NCBI RefSeq assembly: GCF_036711975.1
Contig: NC_091967.1
Coordinates: forward strand, 17,236,001-17,300,000
From: Onthophagus taurus
Lineage: Eukaryota > Arthropoda > Insecta > Coleoptera > Scarabaeidae
Direction of reading: 5' to 3'
Length of the DNA: 64,000 nt
Part shown: piece by piece, positions 38,201 through 53,200 of the stretch
Layout of the letters: each line of letters begins with the position of its first letter
How positions within the stretch are numbered: the stretch's first letter is position 1
Translations under genes and position numbers: made by a program
The notes under the pieces: model-generated
The model's database searches: none
What the model saw: only the letters and a program-made list of their open reading frames with translations
Told to the model about the DNA's origin: nothing

Positions 38201-41200
38201 AGAATATTCAATTCAAATATTAATACATTTGACATTTTACTTATATATTTAATTACTAGAACATGTTAAACATAATTCAACCAACAGTTGGACACACCAG
38301 CATCATCTAGTGTGGACTATCATAATACTAGGTCATTTTACAGCCAGAACAGGTAATGCAATAAAATCAAAAGATATGATAAAAAAATTATAACGCAAGA
38401 ACCTACATACCAACATCATGGAGACAATAACATCTGGAGACTTAACACTTGTAACACATCATTAATTAAAACTAATACACAAACATCGGAGTACGGCGAC
38501 AGCCTTGTTATTCAATCTATCCATGGATACAATAATAGACAAAGTATATACAGTGAATTATGATTAGTATGAGTAGACAAAAAATAAGGATTTTATGCCA
38601 TGCAGAAGATGCCGCCATCCTGACTAATATTGGCGATGGACTGCAGTACTGACTTAATACCGCAGCTGTTGAATTAAATACAAATCTCGATGAGCAAGAC
38701 CAAAATTATAACATTAGCATCAGAACTCCGTAAAAGCGTACCGTACAAATGCGATCAAAATCCTGAGAAGAATAACGGGTTATTCGCTGATGGATCATCA
38801 CAGAAACAGTGCAACAGATTGGATCTATCCCAAACATCCTCATCCCAAAATGCAACCACGAATAACACCCGCTTAGAGAAGAAGAAGAGGATATACAAGT
38901 GATGCAACCGTTTTGATGATTCAGAAGATCACTCTATTTTCGATTCTTGCAAAAAGTTATATATAAGGATTACTTATCTAAAAAAAGGATGTTATCAAAG
39001 AAAGAGCTGATAAAGTAGTGCTATGATAACGTTAGCCTGCAGAGAGGAAATAGATACTTCATACCTCTCTTAGATATCATATCTCTTAACAATGAAAAAT
39101 TTTGGTGGAGCTTTATTAGTAAATATGCCCCCAGAAAAATGTCAAAAAGATAATTGGTTGCACAACTATCACTTACACAAGACACTCTAGTTACATCTCT
39201 CACATCTAGAAATGGAACGCACTAAGTTTAACAAAACCTTTTTCTAGGTACTTTGAATATGTTAGGAGAAAACTTCGAAACAGTTGCACTTGTACTATTG
39301 CAAGACTTCTTCAAAAAAGAAGTATCTCGCAATTGGGTAATCAATTGTACATCAATAAAATAAATAAGATTACTTGAAATTTAATTCAGTTTAATAATAA
39401 ATCAGGAGTTGAAAAATTGTTGTGTTACCCTGACTTTTATTTGGGCATGTTAAGAAAACGGGAAACACACAAAAGAAGTACAGGCTCTTAAAGTCCTACT
39501 TTAACATGGAATTGGACAATAGTACAATAAACAGAACGAATGAAACCTTATAATTTTGTTGGTAGTGGAAGTGTTATAAATTACATGTGGATTGAAACTG
39601 ACTACAGAAAGAAATAGAAACACAATTTTGTCTGTTTTGTTATTAAGAGGTTTGTCGCTATTAAATGTCTTGAAGCTTATAAATTAAATGTTTATGGAAT
39701 CTGAACACTCTAAAATGATATGTTACAGTGTTCATTCAACTATCGAGAATTCAGGGAGAAAAATAAATATATATGATCAACACTCAAATTCAAAATTTTA
39801 AAAGCGGTAACCAAAAATGAATAACAATGTAGATGGCTAAGATGTGATTAGCTGTTAAATGTTTTATGTTATGCAAGAGAAAACCTACTCACTACTAGGA
39901 GTATCAGCTCTGATGATGTTAAGTATATTAAGATATTCAATGCACTTTAAATTTACTTAGTTTCTCATTTTTAATAATCCAATAATAATATTATGTGCTT
40001 ATTCTTATATTAATGTGGCGAAAGGAGGTAAATGACTACGGTATAAATAAAGCGTCATATTACATATATTTTACTACATTTTATAAGATTTGCTAAATTA
40101 CCAACGCAGGTGTAAATAAAACATTGTTTTAACAAAAATTTAACAACTTTATTATCAATTTTATCGGAATAATAAATAATAATGACAATTAATATGTTTA
40201 TAACACAACAAAATTGATTGTAATTTAATTTTCACAATTGATTTATCACCGCTTTTTTTATTGTGTTTTGTAACGCGAAAATTGCAGAATTTTCGGTAAG
40301 CTTACAAACAATTTGGAAATAAATAAAATAAAATCGCTTAGGCTGATAAATTATGCACACATTAATCATCGGGCCCTCCATCTGTTACTCTAATTAATAT
40401 AATATAATTAAATCAGACATACATGTCTCATTATGATATATACATTATTTGTAAGATGAAGATGTAATAACTCTTTATAAACGAAAGAAATGGTTAAGTA
40501 CGCTTAAAGTTTGCAAAAGAAATGATTGAAAAGGATATCTACCATTGGAACAGAGTATTTTTTATAAACGAAAGTAAATATAATGTGTTTGGAAGCGATG
40601 CGCTGGATGGGTAATGATTTCGCGGACATTAATGAAAAATCGAAAAGTTGAAAGGACCAATTATAATAATTTCGTTTTTGTTGATTTATTTAACACTTAT
40701 TGTTGTTGTGCTATCACTTAGTATCCGTGAGTCACTGTATAAACACTTTTATCATTATAATGAAAGTTGATTATAACGATATACAAATAATTCCATGCAA
40801 ACATAATTTTATTCCATAATATATTTGTTTTTATAAAAATTTGTTCCACATCATATAATTGAGCTTTGTAGTAAAAGTGATTATTGGTTATTAGACAATT
40901 TTATTAGAAAGTTGGTTGTTAAATTAAGAAAAAAAATGGGCTCAACCGGGATTTGAACCCGGGACCTCTCGCACCCAAAGCGAGAATCATACCCCTAGAC
41001 CATTGAGCCTCATATTGGATCGTACGATGGTTTTTTATTCACACATTTTTTTTTCATTAGAAAGTAGGTTATTTATAAATGTTCCCTTTTAACGTAATCT
41101 TTGTAATATTGTCTGACTTTCATTCAGATACAACACAAGAAATTTTGTGATCTGAGATTCAAAAACAAGTTCAGGATGCAGCTATTATCTTCTTCATGGT

Positions 41201-44200
41201 TAAAACATGCAAGATACAAGAATATTGATGGGTAGAAAAGAACCATTTAAGACGTACATATTAAAACACAATCCTTTTATTTTAACAAATCGATGCATTG
41301 GTCACTCTGCTTATTTTATGGTTATATACGCAGCAAATAATGTTGCAATATCACTAAAAATATAGGTTCCTGGTAACCAAATGTTTAGTACTTAGTACTA
41401 TTAAAATGTGTGGAAAAATATTTAATCAGTTGAATAAAGTAACCCAATGGCCAACAATTTGAATGACAACTACACAAATTAAGTGTTTATAACATACATA
41501 TTCTTTAACTTAGTGTTTACTTAATATTAATAGATCAAATTTCAGTTAGGTCTTCAACAATGTATGTTTTGAAAATTGTGGTAGCTATCAAAATGAGTAA
41601 TTCAACCCAAGGTGCATTTTATTTTATTAAAACGCCGTTGACGAGGCGTTAAAACGATTTTGTATAAATCACATGTTTTACAAATACAAATTAAGAAGAA
41701 AATAAGTTATTAAAAGAATATAAGGTTCTCTACTTGAATTTGAGTGCTGTAGATATATTATACTTACTTAACAGCATTCTTTGGAGACTATCTTTTATGT
41801 ATTTTCTTCAATTATTTCATCACAAAATTGAATAGTGCTGGGCTGAGGCTATCTCCCTGCCTCATTCCAGTTGCAATTGGAATACATTTCGTGAGACTCT
41901 CATAAATGCCTGATCCCCGCTACTCATCTCACAGGCAGATTTGTCCACGGTGTACTACTTGAATAATCATATTTTATTAAACATTGCAAGTAAAAATTTA
42001 AAGCCAGGTAGAGTTGATTGGCGATAAGAAAACGTTCTGTGGAATTCCAAAAGTGTAAATTTCCTAACACTTTTCACTCCATCTTATGAATTATATACGC
42101 TGAGAATATTGTAAGGTTAACAGCAGAGGAAGCGTCCCTAGGGTTCTATACGAACTGCTTTTAACTGAGTCCCCAGTGATCAGCTATTCGTCATGTTTAG
42201 GTTGTATGAACAGGAGAACTAGAATTTTCACCCGTACGAAATTGCTGTAGTTTAAGAATGAGAGAAGATTAGCTTTAACAGCACCCATCAGAGTTTCATT
42301 ACCGCCCCTTTTACAATTTCGAAGAATACAGGTTTAATACGTGTAATAATATATATATTTCATTTTCACTATTCACATTTATCTTACTAATCCTCCATTT
42401 TTCCATATATGCAACGTTTTTTATTGAAAATCGTTGAAATTAGATTGGTAGGGATTCGTATCGCAATTTTTATAAGGTAACGGCGATTTTTCTTCCAGCA
42501 AATTTAACATCACTTCAATTGATTTGACCTCAATTGATTTTTATTCTGGCATATTGCGTAATACTTTTATTATTAATAACTTCCGTTTATTTTAAATCTA
42601 TAATAGATGTGATGTTCACAAAACCGAAATCTATTAACACATTTTCATACCTAGGCGCGCGTAAACAGTTCGGAACGCGATTGCTGGCCGACGGATTCAA
42701 TGCGGCGTGAATATTTTCAATTTATCGGCGACAATAATTCACGGGGCGCGGCCCGATTGCGGGCCCCGTTCGCGAAAAAAGGTGCATATGTTAAAATAAA
42801 TGGTGCGATTGTTACTTTGATATATGTGGAATTTATTTCGTCGCGGCGACAGATATATCTCCGTTATTAGTTCCGGCCGCGGTCGTCCCGTGCTCGGCTT
42901 CGCTTGTCGATAAATCACTTTCGTGGCACGATATGACGCGATCTTCTGAAACTCCGCCAACTCGCCATAAAGCACCACCGGTCCGCGCTAGAATTGGACC
43001 CCGGGAAATCCCCATAAGACTCGTAATGGAAGCCCCTAAACTTCCCACCTCTCCCTACGGATAACGCCCCGAGCCAGATGAGGGATAATATTCCGGTTCT
43101 CTGAACGCAATTGAATTCTACAGAATCGACGGTACATTGAAAATTTACTAACTTTCAGAAAATGTGTATTTATCTGTGTTATATCATATCTTCTACAAGT
43201 ATAAGTTCTAATAGTATAATAGTTATTTATATTACAAGTGGGCTAGAAACATAATTACCGTACGAGTGTGGAGAATTGCACGACGAGGTCGTAGACCGAG
43301 TCGTGTAATCACACGAGTACTGTAATTATGCTCTAGCCCACGTATGATATACAGCATTTTATCTACGACTGCTAAAAATTACTTAAAAATCAATTTCTTT
43401 AAAAAAGTCTATTTGACATTTATAAAAATATTTTGAAATGATTGTTGACAATTTTGAATTGTCAGTTTCAACAACATGTTTACTCATCTGGAATAAGTGT
43501 TTCGAAATGTAAAAGCATAACAATTAATGTTTATAATAAATAGTATTGTTTCTCTGTAAGTAGATAGTACTTTTTCTTTTGTATTGTTACTCGTTTCAAT
43601 AAATTAAGTCTGTTCTGATTAGGCTAAAAATGCGTTACGTAATGAAACCAGTGCGGTAATGAACTTCATTACGTAACTCAAATCACCTCAAATGAGTGCG
43701 GTAATGATGACTTATCCAAGCAGTCGTAGATAAATTAATATATTCATATTAATATATGAATATACATATTAATAATATATAGGAATGTATATATCTTGGA
43801 TTTTGCACCGTCAGAGGATGTAAAAAGAATCCATGAAATAACAAACAAATTAGGAATGCGTGTCAAAATCGAGGAGTACAGAAAGCCAAAACAAATGCCC
43901 CAGAAATATGTCAAGTTTGGAGCCACACCAAAGGTTACTGCCACAAAAATCCGAAATGTGGCAATATAAAATAACATATAAACATAAATGGCAATGCAGT
44001 CCCTTACACCGACATCGCAAAAATATCTTGGTATGACGCTGGATGCCAAACTCAAATGGAAAGCTCACGAACTAAGTACTAAGGTTGAAACGTGACAAAA
44101 TATGATAAAAATTATTTATATCATAAACACCTTGCTAATTGCAATCAATCTAATAATTTTTACTAATTTTAGAAAGATGGTAGCTTATCTGCGTAATTCG

Positions 44201-47200
44201 TTTAATTCGCGAGTTGGTAACGAGCAATAAGATCCGTAATCTATGTGTGTAGCTGCAGACATCTCGTTAATAATGCTCGAGCGATGTTTTAATTCATTGT
44301 TAGCGCTCAGCGCGCGGTGTATGCCATCTGTTAAACGTAAATTGGATGATTTGTATCACTGGAAATTCAATAGCACGTGCACGGCAATTACCATTTGTTA
44401 TTACACTTCCCAACCTATGTTTGTTAATCAACGTAAAACTATAATCATTGTTATTATTAAACTGTAGCGGTTTTAATTTGTTTTCAATCAATAAAAACCA
44501 ACATCCTTAAATTTATTAAACATTACCTGCTTCAGTTCTAAAAGGAAAACTTTAATTTCAGGAGCGGTGAAAGTTACTCCAGCTCACGACCATAACGACT
44601 TTGAGGTAGCGAAAAGACACGGTCTCACCTCTATTCAAGTGATCGACGAGGAGGGAAAACTGAGCGATTCCTGCGGGAACTTGGCAGGTATGCGAAGGTT
44701 CGACGCTAGGAAGGCGCTTCTCGACGAGCTGAATAAATTAAATTTACTTCGGGGCACTCAGGATCATCGTATGATCGTGCCCATCTGCGGCAGATCCAGG
44801 GACGTCGTTGAATTTCTGTCGAAACCGCAATGGTTCGTTAGGTGCACCGATATGGCGAAAAGGGCTCTGCGCGATTACGAGAACGGAAATCTTACGATCG
44901 AGCCGGAACACTTCGGGAAGAATTGGACTACCTGGTTAGAAAACATCAGGTAACAACTTTAAATAGCTTTTTTTTTGTTTATAATAATTTAAGAATCAAA
45001 AGATCAAAGTAAATCTTTTCTTATTATCTTCTTTCAATTAAATCAAATTCCTGTTTCCACTTTAGCAATGATACTTTATTGTTGCTTTTTATCTGAAAAA
45101 ACTTTTTGTCAATGTAACATTTAAATTGTGTCATCACATTTAAAGTTCAAAAACATTATGGCGCACAATTTCTCTAACGAAGAACTTATGGACATGGAAA
45201 TACGGGGAATTACGGCTAAATTCTGTGCTTGCGGCTCGTCTGTATGCAGAAAGATTTCCAGGTAGATATCATCCGGCACGTAGATCCTTTTTATGTGTGG
45301 TGCAACATGGCAACATAGAGGAGCAATAAGATCTGTACACATTGTCAATCTCGAGGAGGAGGTATTGAATGTCGTCGAAGAGCAGCATAAGTACTAGAAT
45401 ACTTGCAGAATAACATGTAGTGTCACAACCACAATTTGGGGAATATTGAGGCACAACCAACTCCATCCATATCACGTGCAACGTGTACAAGCCCTACTAC
45501 CAGTGGATAATTCCCCTTGAGTACAATTTTGCGTTCCTGCATCAGCATCAGTTGAACCCAAACTTTACCAATAACATTTTAGACAATCCATCAGCACCCT
45601 GGTTTAGCCCCTCCAAGTTAGCAACTTCCAAATAAGTACAGGGAAATAAATATACTATATACAAGAGACGATGGGGAAGCCGTTCATTGTGGATGACGAC
45701 CATTTGATGTATGAAAGTTGCCGGGTTGATTACTCGAACGTTGCAACATTGGAAAAGTTGCTTACATTTGGTGTTGTGTGACAGTAGCGTTGATTTTGAC
45801 CAAGATTTTCCTGTTTGTCAGATAGCTGTGAATAAGTTTGATCAGATGTGGGGATATTGTTCTTAATAGGATTCTTCAATTTTCTTCCCCTGGTGTTCGA
45901 AATTCGACTTTGCCAAGCTTATGGCCTTATTTGGTGGGCTATACATAACGATGCACATTTTCCTGCCTGCTTCTCCGCCGAAATCGATTTCAGCTCCTAT
46001 TGCTTCGACTGATGTGGTTTCAAATGAGTTTCGCTGATCATCATAACTGAGATCTCCTTTTTGTTTTCAAACTCCAAAAGTTCTTCAGACTTTAAGAATA
46101 TGGTGATGTGTTCTTGTTTGGGTGTGGAGTTTGGCATAGCTTTGTGTATAAAAAAACAATTTTAAAAACAATCGTGATACATTTTCTGTTTATATGTCAA
46201 GATAAAACAATCTAAATTATTATTAAGTTGTCAAAAAATGGGCTCAACCGGGATTTGAACCCGGGACCTCTCGCACCCAAAGCGAGAATCATACCCCTAG
46301 ACCATTGAGCCTCTGCGTGAAAGTTTAAACGGCAGTGAGAGCCAAATTCTAAATATCCCACATTTACACCGTTATCTACGTTATTATCTATAATTACACC
46401 ATTTTTAATTACATTAATAACGTAGGTATATTTACTTTAATATATTACTTATTTTATGGGGGATAGATTACTATCTTATCATCATGATAAGACCATTTAA
46501 TACTTACTGTTAATTTGAATTGGTAAAGAACTCAATTTAAATAATCAATAAAAAGAAACTGATGGATTCTTTCATAAAATTATTTTATATTCCGTTGCTG
46601 CTGTTCTTTTTCCCAGAATAAATTTTCGAAAGACAATACGGGACTAACGAATTCGAAAGCTGCTGGAATCTTCATTAGTCATGCCGTCCCGTTCACTGAA
46701 AATGTATAAGCTAACGCTGGCATCTATGCGGAAAATTTCCAGTATAAACTTCGTAACAATGTTACAGGCGCAGAATTTGGTAAGGCGGAAGCGAAAAGTT
46801 ACGTACTATACAAGATAATATAAGGATGGGTATTTCCGTGAAACAATATAACTTGTAACGATGGTAGATTTATACAAAATTGAGCAATTTATGTTCAGAT
46901 ATCTTCAAGAATTTACTAACTTGTTGAAAAACTTTTTCAAAAAAGGTTGCATTATAATGTAAAGTTGACGGGGACAATGTATCTAACGAAAATGAGTGAC
47001 GACATATCGTTGTAACAGAAGAAGATATACAAACCGATATGGTTTCACACTTCACAAAGCACTAGATTTTAAGTGTTCGCTGAGCAGGAAAAGCCAGCAC
47101 CGCAGGATGGATGTTACTGCTGCCGCAGTCTTGAGAACTTTTCTCGAACTTAAGAAGTATAAAGCTGTCTTTAAAACAGCCACGCCGCAATACGGACAGA

Positions 47201-50200
47201 CGCCTCGGGGATTCGCCAAAGAACTTGGTGTTTGCACCAGTTTTGTCGTGATTTAAACAAAAATCAACTGTAGACGTAATAAAGTAGGTAAAATACAAAT
47301 TAATAATTTCATTAGATTATTTGGAATTTGCAATATATTATCGCACCCCAGAATTATCGAATTCTCTTGTATAGAGCCATTTCAATTCTGGAATTTGGAA
47401 TAATCGGATTTACCCCAGGGTCTACGTGCAGTATGGATAATTTAGTCGGTTGACTCGTTGTCGAAGACTTAGCGGTAGTGGCTATTCCATTTAAGATCGA
47501 ATGTTTCCGATACTGACGCCATAATTACCAGACGTGTTAATGCAGATCCGATTCAGATACAATGCATATTGCCACGATAATGCACAGCATGGAAACGGGA
47601 TTATAGGGAAATTTCCTCCCTTCACGTAATTATTGTCTAGTTTGCCTTGTACCAATGCTTCTCGGTAATGTAATATTAACGCACTCGATTGCCACCTAAC
47701 GAAGTTTGTTGGCAACTACACAAGTCAATTCTCCACTTAATTTAAACTATCGATAAACAACAACAAATTTGTAAAAGTCCACTTCCTCTTCCGAGATTTG
47801 ATTGAAATTTCATATTTGATTATTTATCATAAATGATAATACAAAAACTCATACAGTATATTAAAATTCTGCTATTATTGTATCATATTATTGTAATAAA
47901 ACATTGAAACTGATAATTTGTTCTAAAATTGTCGTAGAATTTAATTTTTGAGAGTTGTTATTTGTTTGAATTATAGGTTTTGCAGTTTGTTCATTTTTTG
48001 TTTATTACTAGTTTGAATTCAATTAATAAAGTTTTAATGACCATTTTTTTTTCAAATAACGGTCGAATTATTATCAGCAAACGACATCGATAAATTCGTT
48101 AACAAGCTACCGCTTGCCGACCGTTTTTTGAGACCTCACTCTTGAGGGTTGCTCACTACAACAGTGGTTGACTCAAATGAGTTTTGGTAGTTCAATAGTT
48201 AATAATCGCAATAATAACTTTTTGTGATTAAATTAAAATAGTTAAATTATTATTCAAAAATTAAATTTAATTTTATTGTCCGTCGAAATGATCATACATT
48301 TTTACATCGCGTTTTTACACCACTTGAGCTATTGTTTTAGTTATAGTGTTGTATAATAAATTTTGCGAAACATATACTAATACTGATTTAACATCTTTAA
48401 CCCTTAGGGCTAATCGATCAGGTTCAAATCCCGCGCTAGCCCATTCCTTTGTCAAACTCCGCTATGATCCATTTTTTTTGTTGCCGAACGACAATTCTAA
48501 CTAAATCCTCAAATAGGTCTATAGCAATACATATGTAAACAGTAAATTATTTATCGCAAAATTATTGCTCGAAATATTACTCTATTGTGTGTCCTCCTTT
48601 GTGGACATTGTTTCAAAAGAATGGCAAGAGAGGCGATAGAGCCATCTCCACTTGGATTTGACAAAAATTACTTAGTTGACAATTAGACAGTAATCAGTTA
48701 GTAATTATCTTTTTGTGTATTTATTGTCAAACTTTAACCGGTTTCGTCACTTTGAACTTGTTTCTGAAGAACGTTGCAACATGGCATCCGATACGTTAAA
48801 CATATTTTGAAAAGGTGCACAGCTTAACCCGAAAGTTTCTAGGGTTAGTGCTATTTGTACTGATAGTGCTAGTATTAGTTCTAGTTTTTGGTTAATATCT
48901 AATCTTTTTCTGGTAAAACATTGCTCGAACAACAATTTTTAACAATCACCATGAGGCTCAATGGTTAGGGGTATGATTCTCGCTTTGGGTGCGAGAGGTC
49001 CCGGGTTCAAATCCCGGTTGAGCCCATTTCTTTTTCCATATTTTAGCAAAATTTTCAGTTTCCTGCAGTTTTACTTTATTGTAATTCTCTATAATATATT
49101 TCCTGTTTGAACGCAAACGTTTGCTAGGTCGTTAAATTTGTTAGATCTGATATACTGACATTACATGATCAGAAGTTCTCGTCAGAAAGTTCACAGCAAT
49201 ATTTAATTTCTTTCTTGCAAAATTATTGCTCGAACAACAATTTTTATCCTTCACCATGAGGCTCAATGGTCTAGGGGTATGATTCTCGCTTTGGGTGCGA
49301 GAGGTCCCGGGTTCAAATCCCGGTTGAGCCCATTTCTTTTTCCATATTTTAGCAAAATTTTCAGTTTCCTGCAGTTTTACTTTATTGTAATTCTCTATAA
49401 TATATTTCCAGTTTGAACGCAAACGTTTTCTAGGTTGTTAAATTTGTTAGATCTAATATACTGACATTACATGGTTAGAAGTTCTCGTCAGAAAGTTCAC
49501 AGCAATATTTAATTTCTTTCTTACAAAATTATTGCTCGAACAATAATTTCTAACAATCACCATGAGGCTCAATGGTCTAGGGGTTTGATTCTCGCTTTGG
49601 GTGCGAGAGGTCCCGGGTTCAAATCCCGGTTGAGCCCATTTCTTTTTCCATATTTTAGCAAAATTTTCAGTTTCCTGCAGTTTTACTTTATTGTAGTTCT
49701 CTATAATATATTTTCTGTTTGAACGCAAACGTTTGTTGGTCGTTAAATTTGTTAGATCTATTATACTGACATTACATGGTTAGAAGTTCTCGTCAGAAAG
49801 TTCACAGCAATATTTAATTTCTTTCTTGCAAAATTATTGCTCGAACAACAATGTTTATCCTTCACCATGAGGCTCAATGGTGTAGGGGTATGATTCTCGC
49901 TTTGGGTGCGAGAGGTCCCGGGTTCAAATCCCGGTTGAGCCCATTTCTTTTTCCATATTTTAGCAAAATTTTCAGTTTCCTGCAGTTTTACTTTATTGTA
50001 GTTCTCTATAATATATTTTCTGTTTGAACGCAAACGTTTGTTGGTCGTTAAATTTGTTAGATCTATTATACTGACATTACATGGTTAGAAGTTCTCGTCA
50101 GAAAGTTCACAGCAATATTTAATTTCTTTCTTGCAAAATTATTGCTCGAACAACAATTTTTATCCTTCACCATGAGGCTCAATGGTCTAGGGGTATGATT

Positions 50201-53200
50201 CTCGCTTTGGGTGCGAGAGGTCCCGGGTTCAAATCCCGGTTGAGCCCATTTCTTTTTCCATATTTTAGCAAAATTTTCAGTTTCCTGCAGTTTTACTTTA
50301 TTGTAGTTCTCTATAATATATTTTCTGTTTGAACGCAAACGTTTGTTGGTCGTTAAATTTGTTAGATCTATTATACTGACATTACATGGTTAGAAGTTCT
50401 CGTCAGAAAGTTCACAGCAATATTTAATTTCTTTCTTGCAAAATTATTGCTCGAACAACAATTTTTATCCTTCACCATGAGGCTCAATGGTCTAGGGGTA
50501 TGATTCTCGCTTTGGGTGCGAGAGGTCCCGGGTTCAAATCCCGGTTGAGCCCATTTCTTTTTCCATATTTTAGCAAAATTTTCAGTTTCCTGCAGTTTTA
50601 CTTTATTGTAATTCTCTATAATATATTTCCAGTTTGAACGCAAACGTTTTCTAGGTTGTTAAATTTGTTAGATCTAATATACTGACATTACATGGTTAGA
50701 AGTTCTCGTCAGAAAGTTCACAGCAATATTTAATTTCTTTCTTACAAAATTATTGCTCGAACAATAATTTCTAACAATCACCATGAGGCTCAATGGTCTA
50801 GGGGTTTGATTCTCGCTTTGGGTGCGAGAGGTCCCGGGTTCAAATCCCGGTTGAGCCCATTTCTTTTTCCATATTTTAGCAAAATTTTCAGTTTCCTGCA
50901 GTTTTACTTTATTGTAGTTCTCTATAATATATTTTCTGTTTGAACGCAAACGTTTGTTGGTCGTTAAATTTGTTAGATCTATTATACTGACATTACATGG
51001 TTAGAAGTTCTCGTCAGAAAGTTCACAGCAATATTTAATTTCTTTCTTGCAAAATTATTGCTCGAACAACAATGTTTATCCTTCACCATGAGGCTCAATG
51101 GTGTAGGGGTATGATTCTCGCTTTGGGTGCGAGAGGTCCCGGGTTCAAATCCCGGTTGAGCCCATTTCTTTTTCCATATTTTAGCAAAATTTTCAGTTTC
51201 CTGCAGTTTTACTTTATTGTAGTTCTCTATAATATATTTTCTGTTTGAACGCAAACGTTTGTTGGTCGTTAAATTTGTTAGATCTATTATACTGACATTA
51301 CATGGTTAGAAGTTCTCGTCAGAAAGTTCACAGCAATATTTAATTTCTTTCTTGCAAAATTATTGCTCGAACAACAATTTTTATCCTTCACCATGAGGCT
51401 CAATGGTCTAGGGGTATGATTCTCGCTTTGGGTGCGAGAGGTCCCGGGTTCAAATCCCGGTTGAGTGAGCCCATTTCTTTTTCTATATTTTAGCAAAATT
51501 TTCAGTTTCCTGCAGCTTTACTTTATTGTAATTCTCTATAATATATTTCCTGTATGAACGCAAACGTTTGCTAGGTCGTTAAATTTGTTAGATCTAATAT
51601 ACTGACATTACATGGTTAGAAGTTCTCGTCAGAAAGTTCACAGCAATATTTAATTTCTTTCTTGCAAAATTATTGCTCGAACAACAATTTTTATCCTTCA
51701 CCATGAGGCTCAATGGTCTAGGGGTATGATTCTCGCTTTGGGTGCGAGAGGTCCCGGGTTCAAATCCCGGTTGAGCCCATTTCTTTTTCCATCTTGTAGC
51801 AAAATTTGCAGTTTCCTGCGGTTTTACTTTGTTGTAGTGCCCTATGATATATTTTCTTTTTGAACGAAAACCTTCTCTATATCGTAAAATTTCTTAATTC
51901 TGATATTATACTGACACTAATGTGTCAAAATGGTCCTGAGTACGTTCACAGCAATATTTAATTTCTTTCTTGCAAAATTATTGCTCAAACAACAATTTTT
52001 AACAATCACCATGAGGCTCAATGGTCTAGGGGTATGATTCTCGCTTTGGGTGCGAGAGGTCCCGGGTTCAAATCCCGGTTGAGCCCATATCTTTTTCCAT
52101 ATTTTAGCAAAATTTTCTGTTTCCTGCAGTTTTACTTTGTTGTAATTCCCTATGATATATTTTCTTTCTGAACGCAAACCTTCTTTAGGTCGCTAAATTT
52201 CTTAGTTCTGATATTATACTGATATTAATATGTCAAAAGTTCTCCTGAGAACGTTCACAGCAATATTTAATTTCCTTCCTGGAAAATTATTGCTCGAACA
52301 ACATTTTTTAACAATCACCATGAGGCTCAATGGTCTAGGGGTATGATTCTCGCTTTGTGTGCGAGAGGTCCCGGGTTCAAATCCCGGTTGAGCCCATTTT
52401 TTTAAAAAATATTTTAGCAAAATTTTCAGGTTCCTGTAGTTTTACTTTGTTGTAACTCGCTGTGATATATTTTCCTTTTGAACGTCAACTTTTGCTAGAT
52501 CGTTAAACTTCTTAGTTCTGATATACTGACATAAATATGTCAAAAGTGTTCCTGAGAATGTTCACAGCAACATTTAATTCCTTTTTTGCAAAATTATTGC
52601 TTGAACAACACTTTTTAACAATCACCATGAGGCTCAATGGTCTAGGGGTATGATTCTCGCTTTGGGTGCGAGAGGTCCCGGGTTCAAATCCCGGTTGAGC
52701 CCATATCTTTTTCCATATTTTAGCAAAATTTTCAGTTTCCTGCAGTTTTACTTTATTGTAATTCTCTATAATATATTTCCTGTTTGAACGCAAACGTTTG
52801 CTAGGTCGTTAAATTTGTTAGATCTAATATACTGACATTACATAGTTAGAAGTTCTCGTCAGAAAGTTCACAGCAATATTTAATTTCTTTCTTACAAAAT
52901 TATTGCTCGAACAATAATTTCTAGCAATCACCATGAGGCTCAATGGTCTAGGGGTATGATTCTCGCTTTGGGTGCGAGAGGTCCCGGGTTCAAATCCCGG
53001 TTGAGCCCATTTCATTTTGCATATTTTAGCAAAATTTTCAGTTTCCTGCAGTTTTACTTTGCTGCAATTTCCTATGATATTTTTCTTCTTGAACGCAAAC
53101 CTTTTCTAGATCATTAAATTTCTTAATTCTGATATTATACTGCCACTAACATGTCAAAAGTGATGCTGAGTACGTTCACAGCAATATTTAATTTCTTTCT

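Larger units (their letters stand above)
35052..44561. other. VARS2 intron 5 (9.5 kb)
   Basis: Holds an hAT remnant (35650-36770), LINE remnants (38570-38800, 41770-41950, 43795-44090), one solitary antisense tRNA-Pro (40938-41009), a foldback repeat and a MITE-like repeat (43238-43734). CpG-rich patches lie at 36880-37250, 37400-38060 and 42640-43080. The stretches 38810-40930 and 41010-41760 are AT-rich with nothing recognised. Confidence 0.5.
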
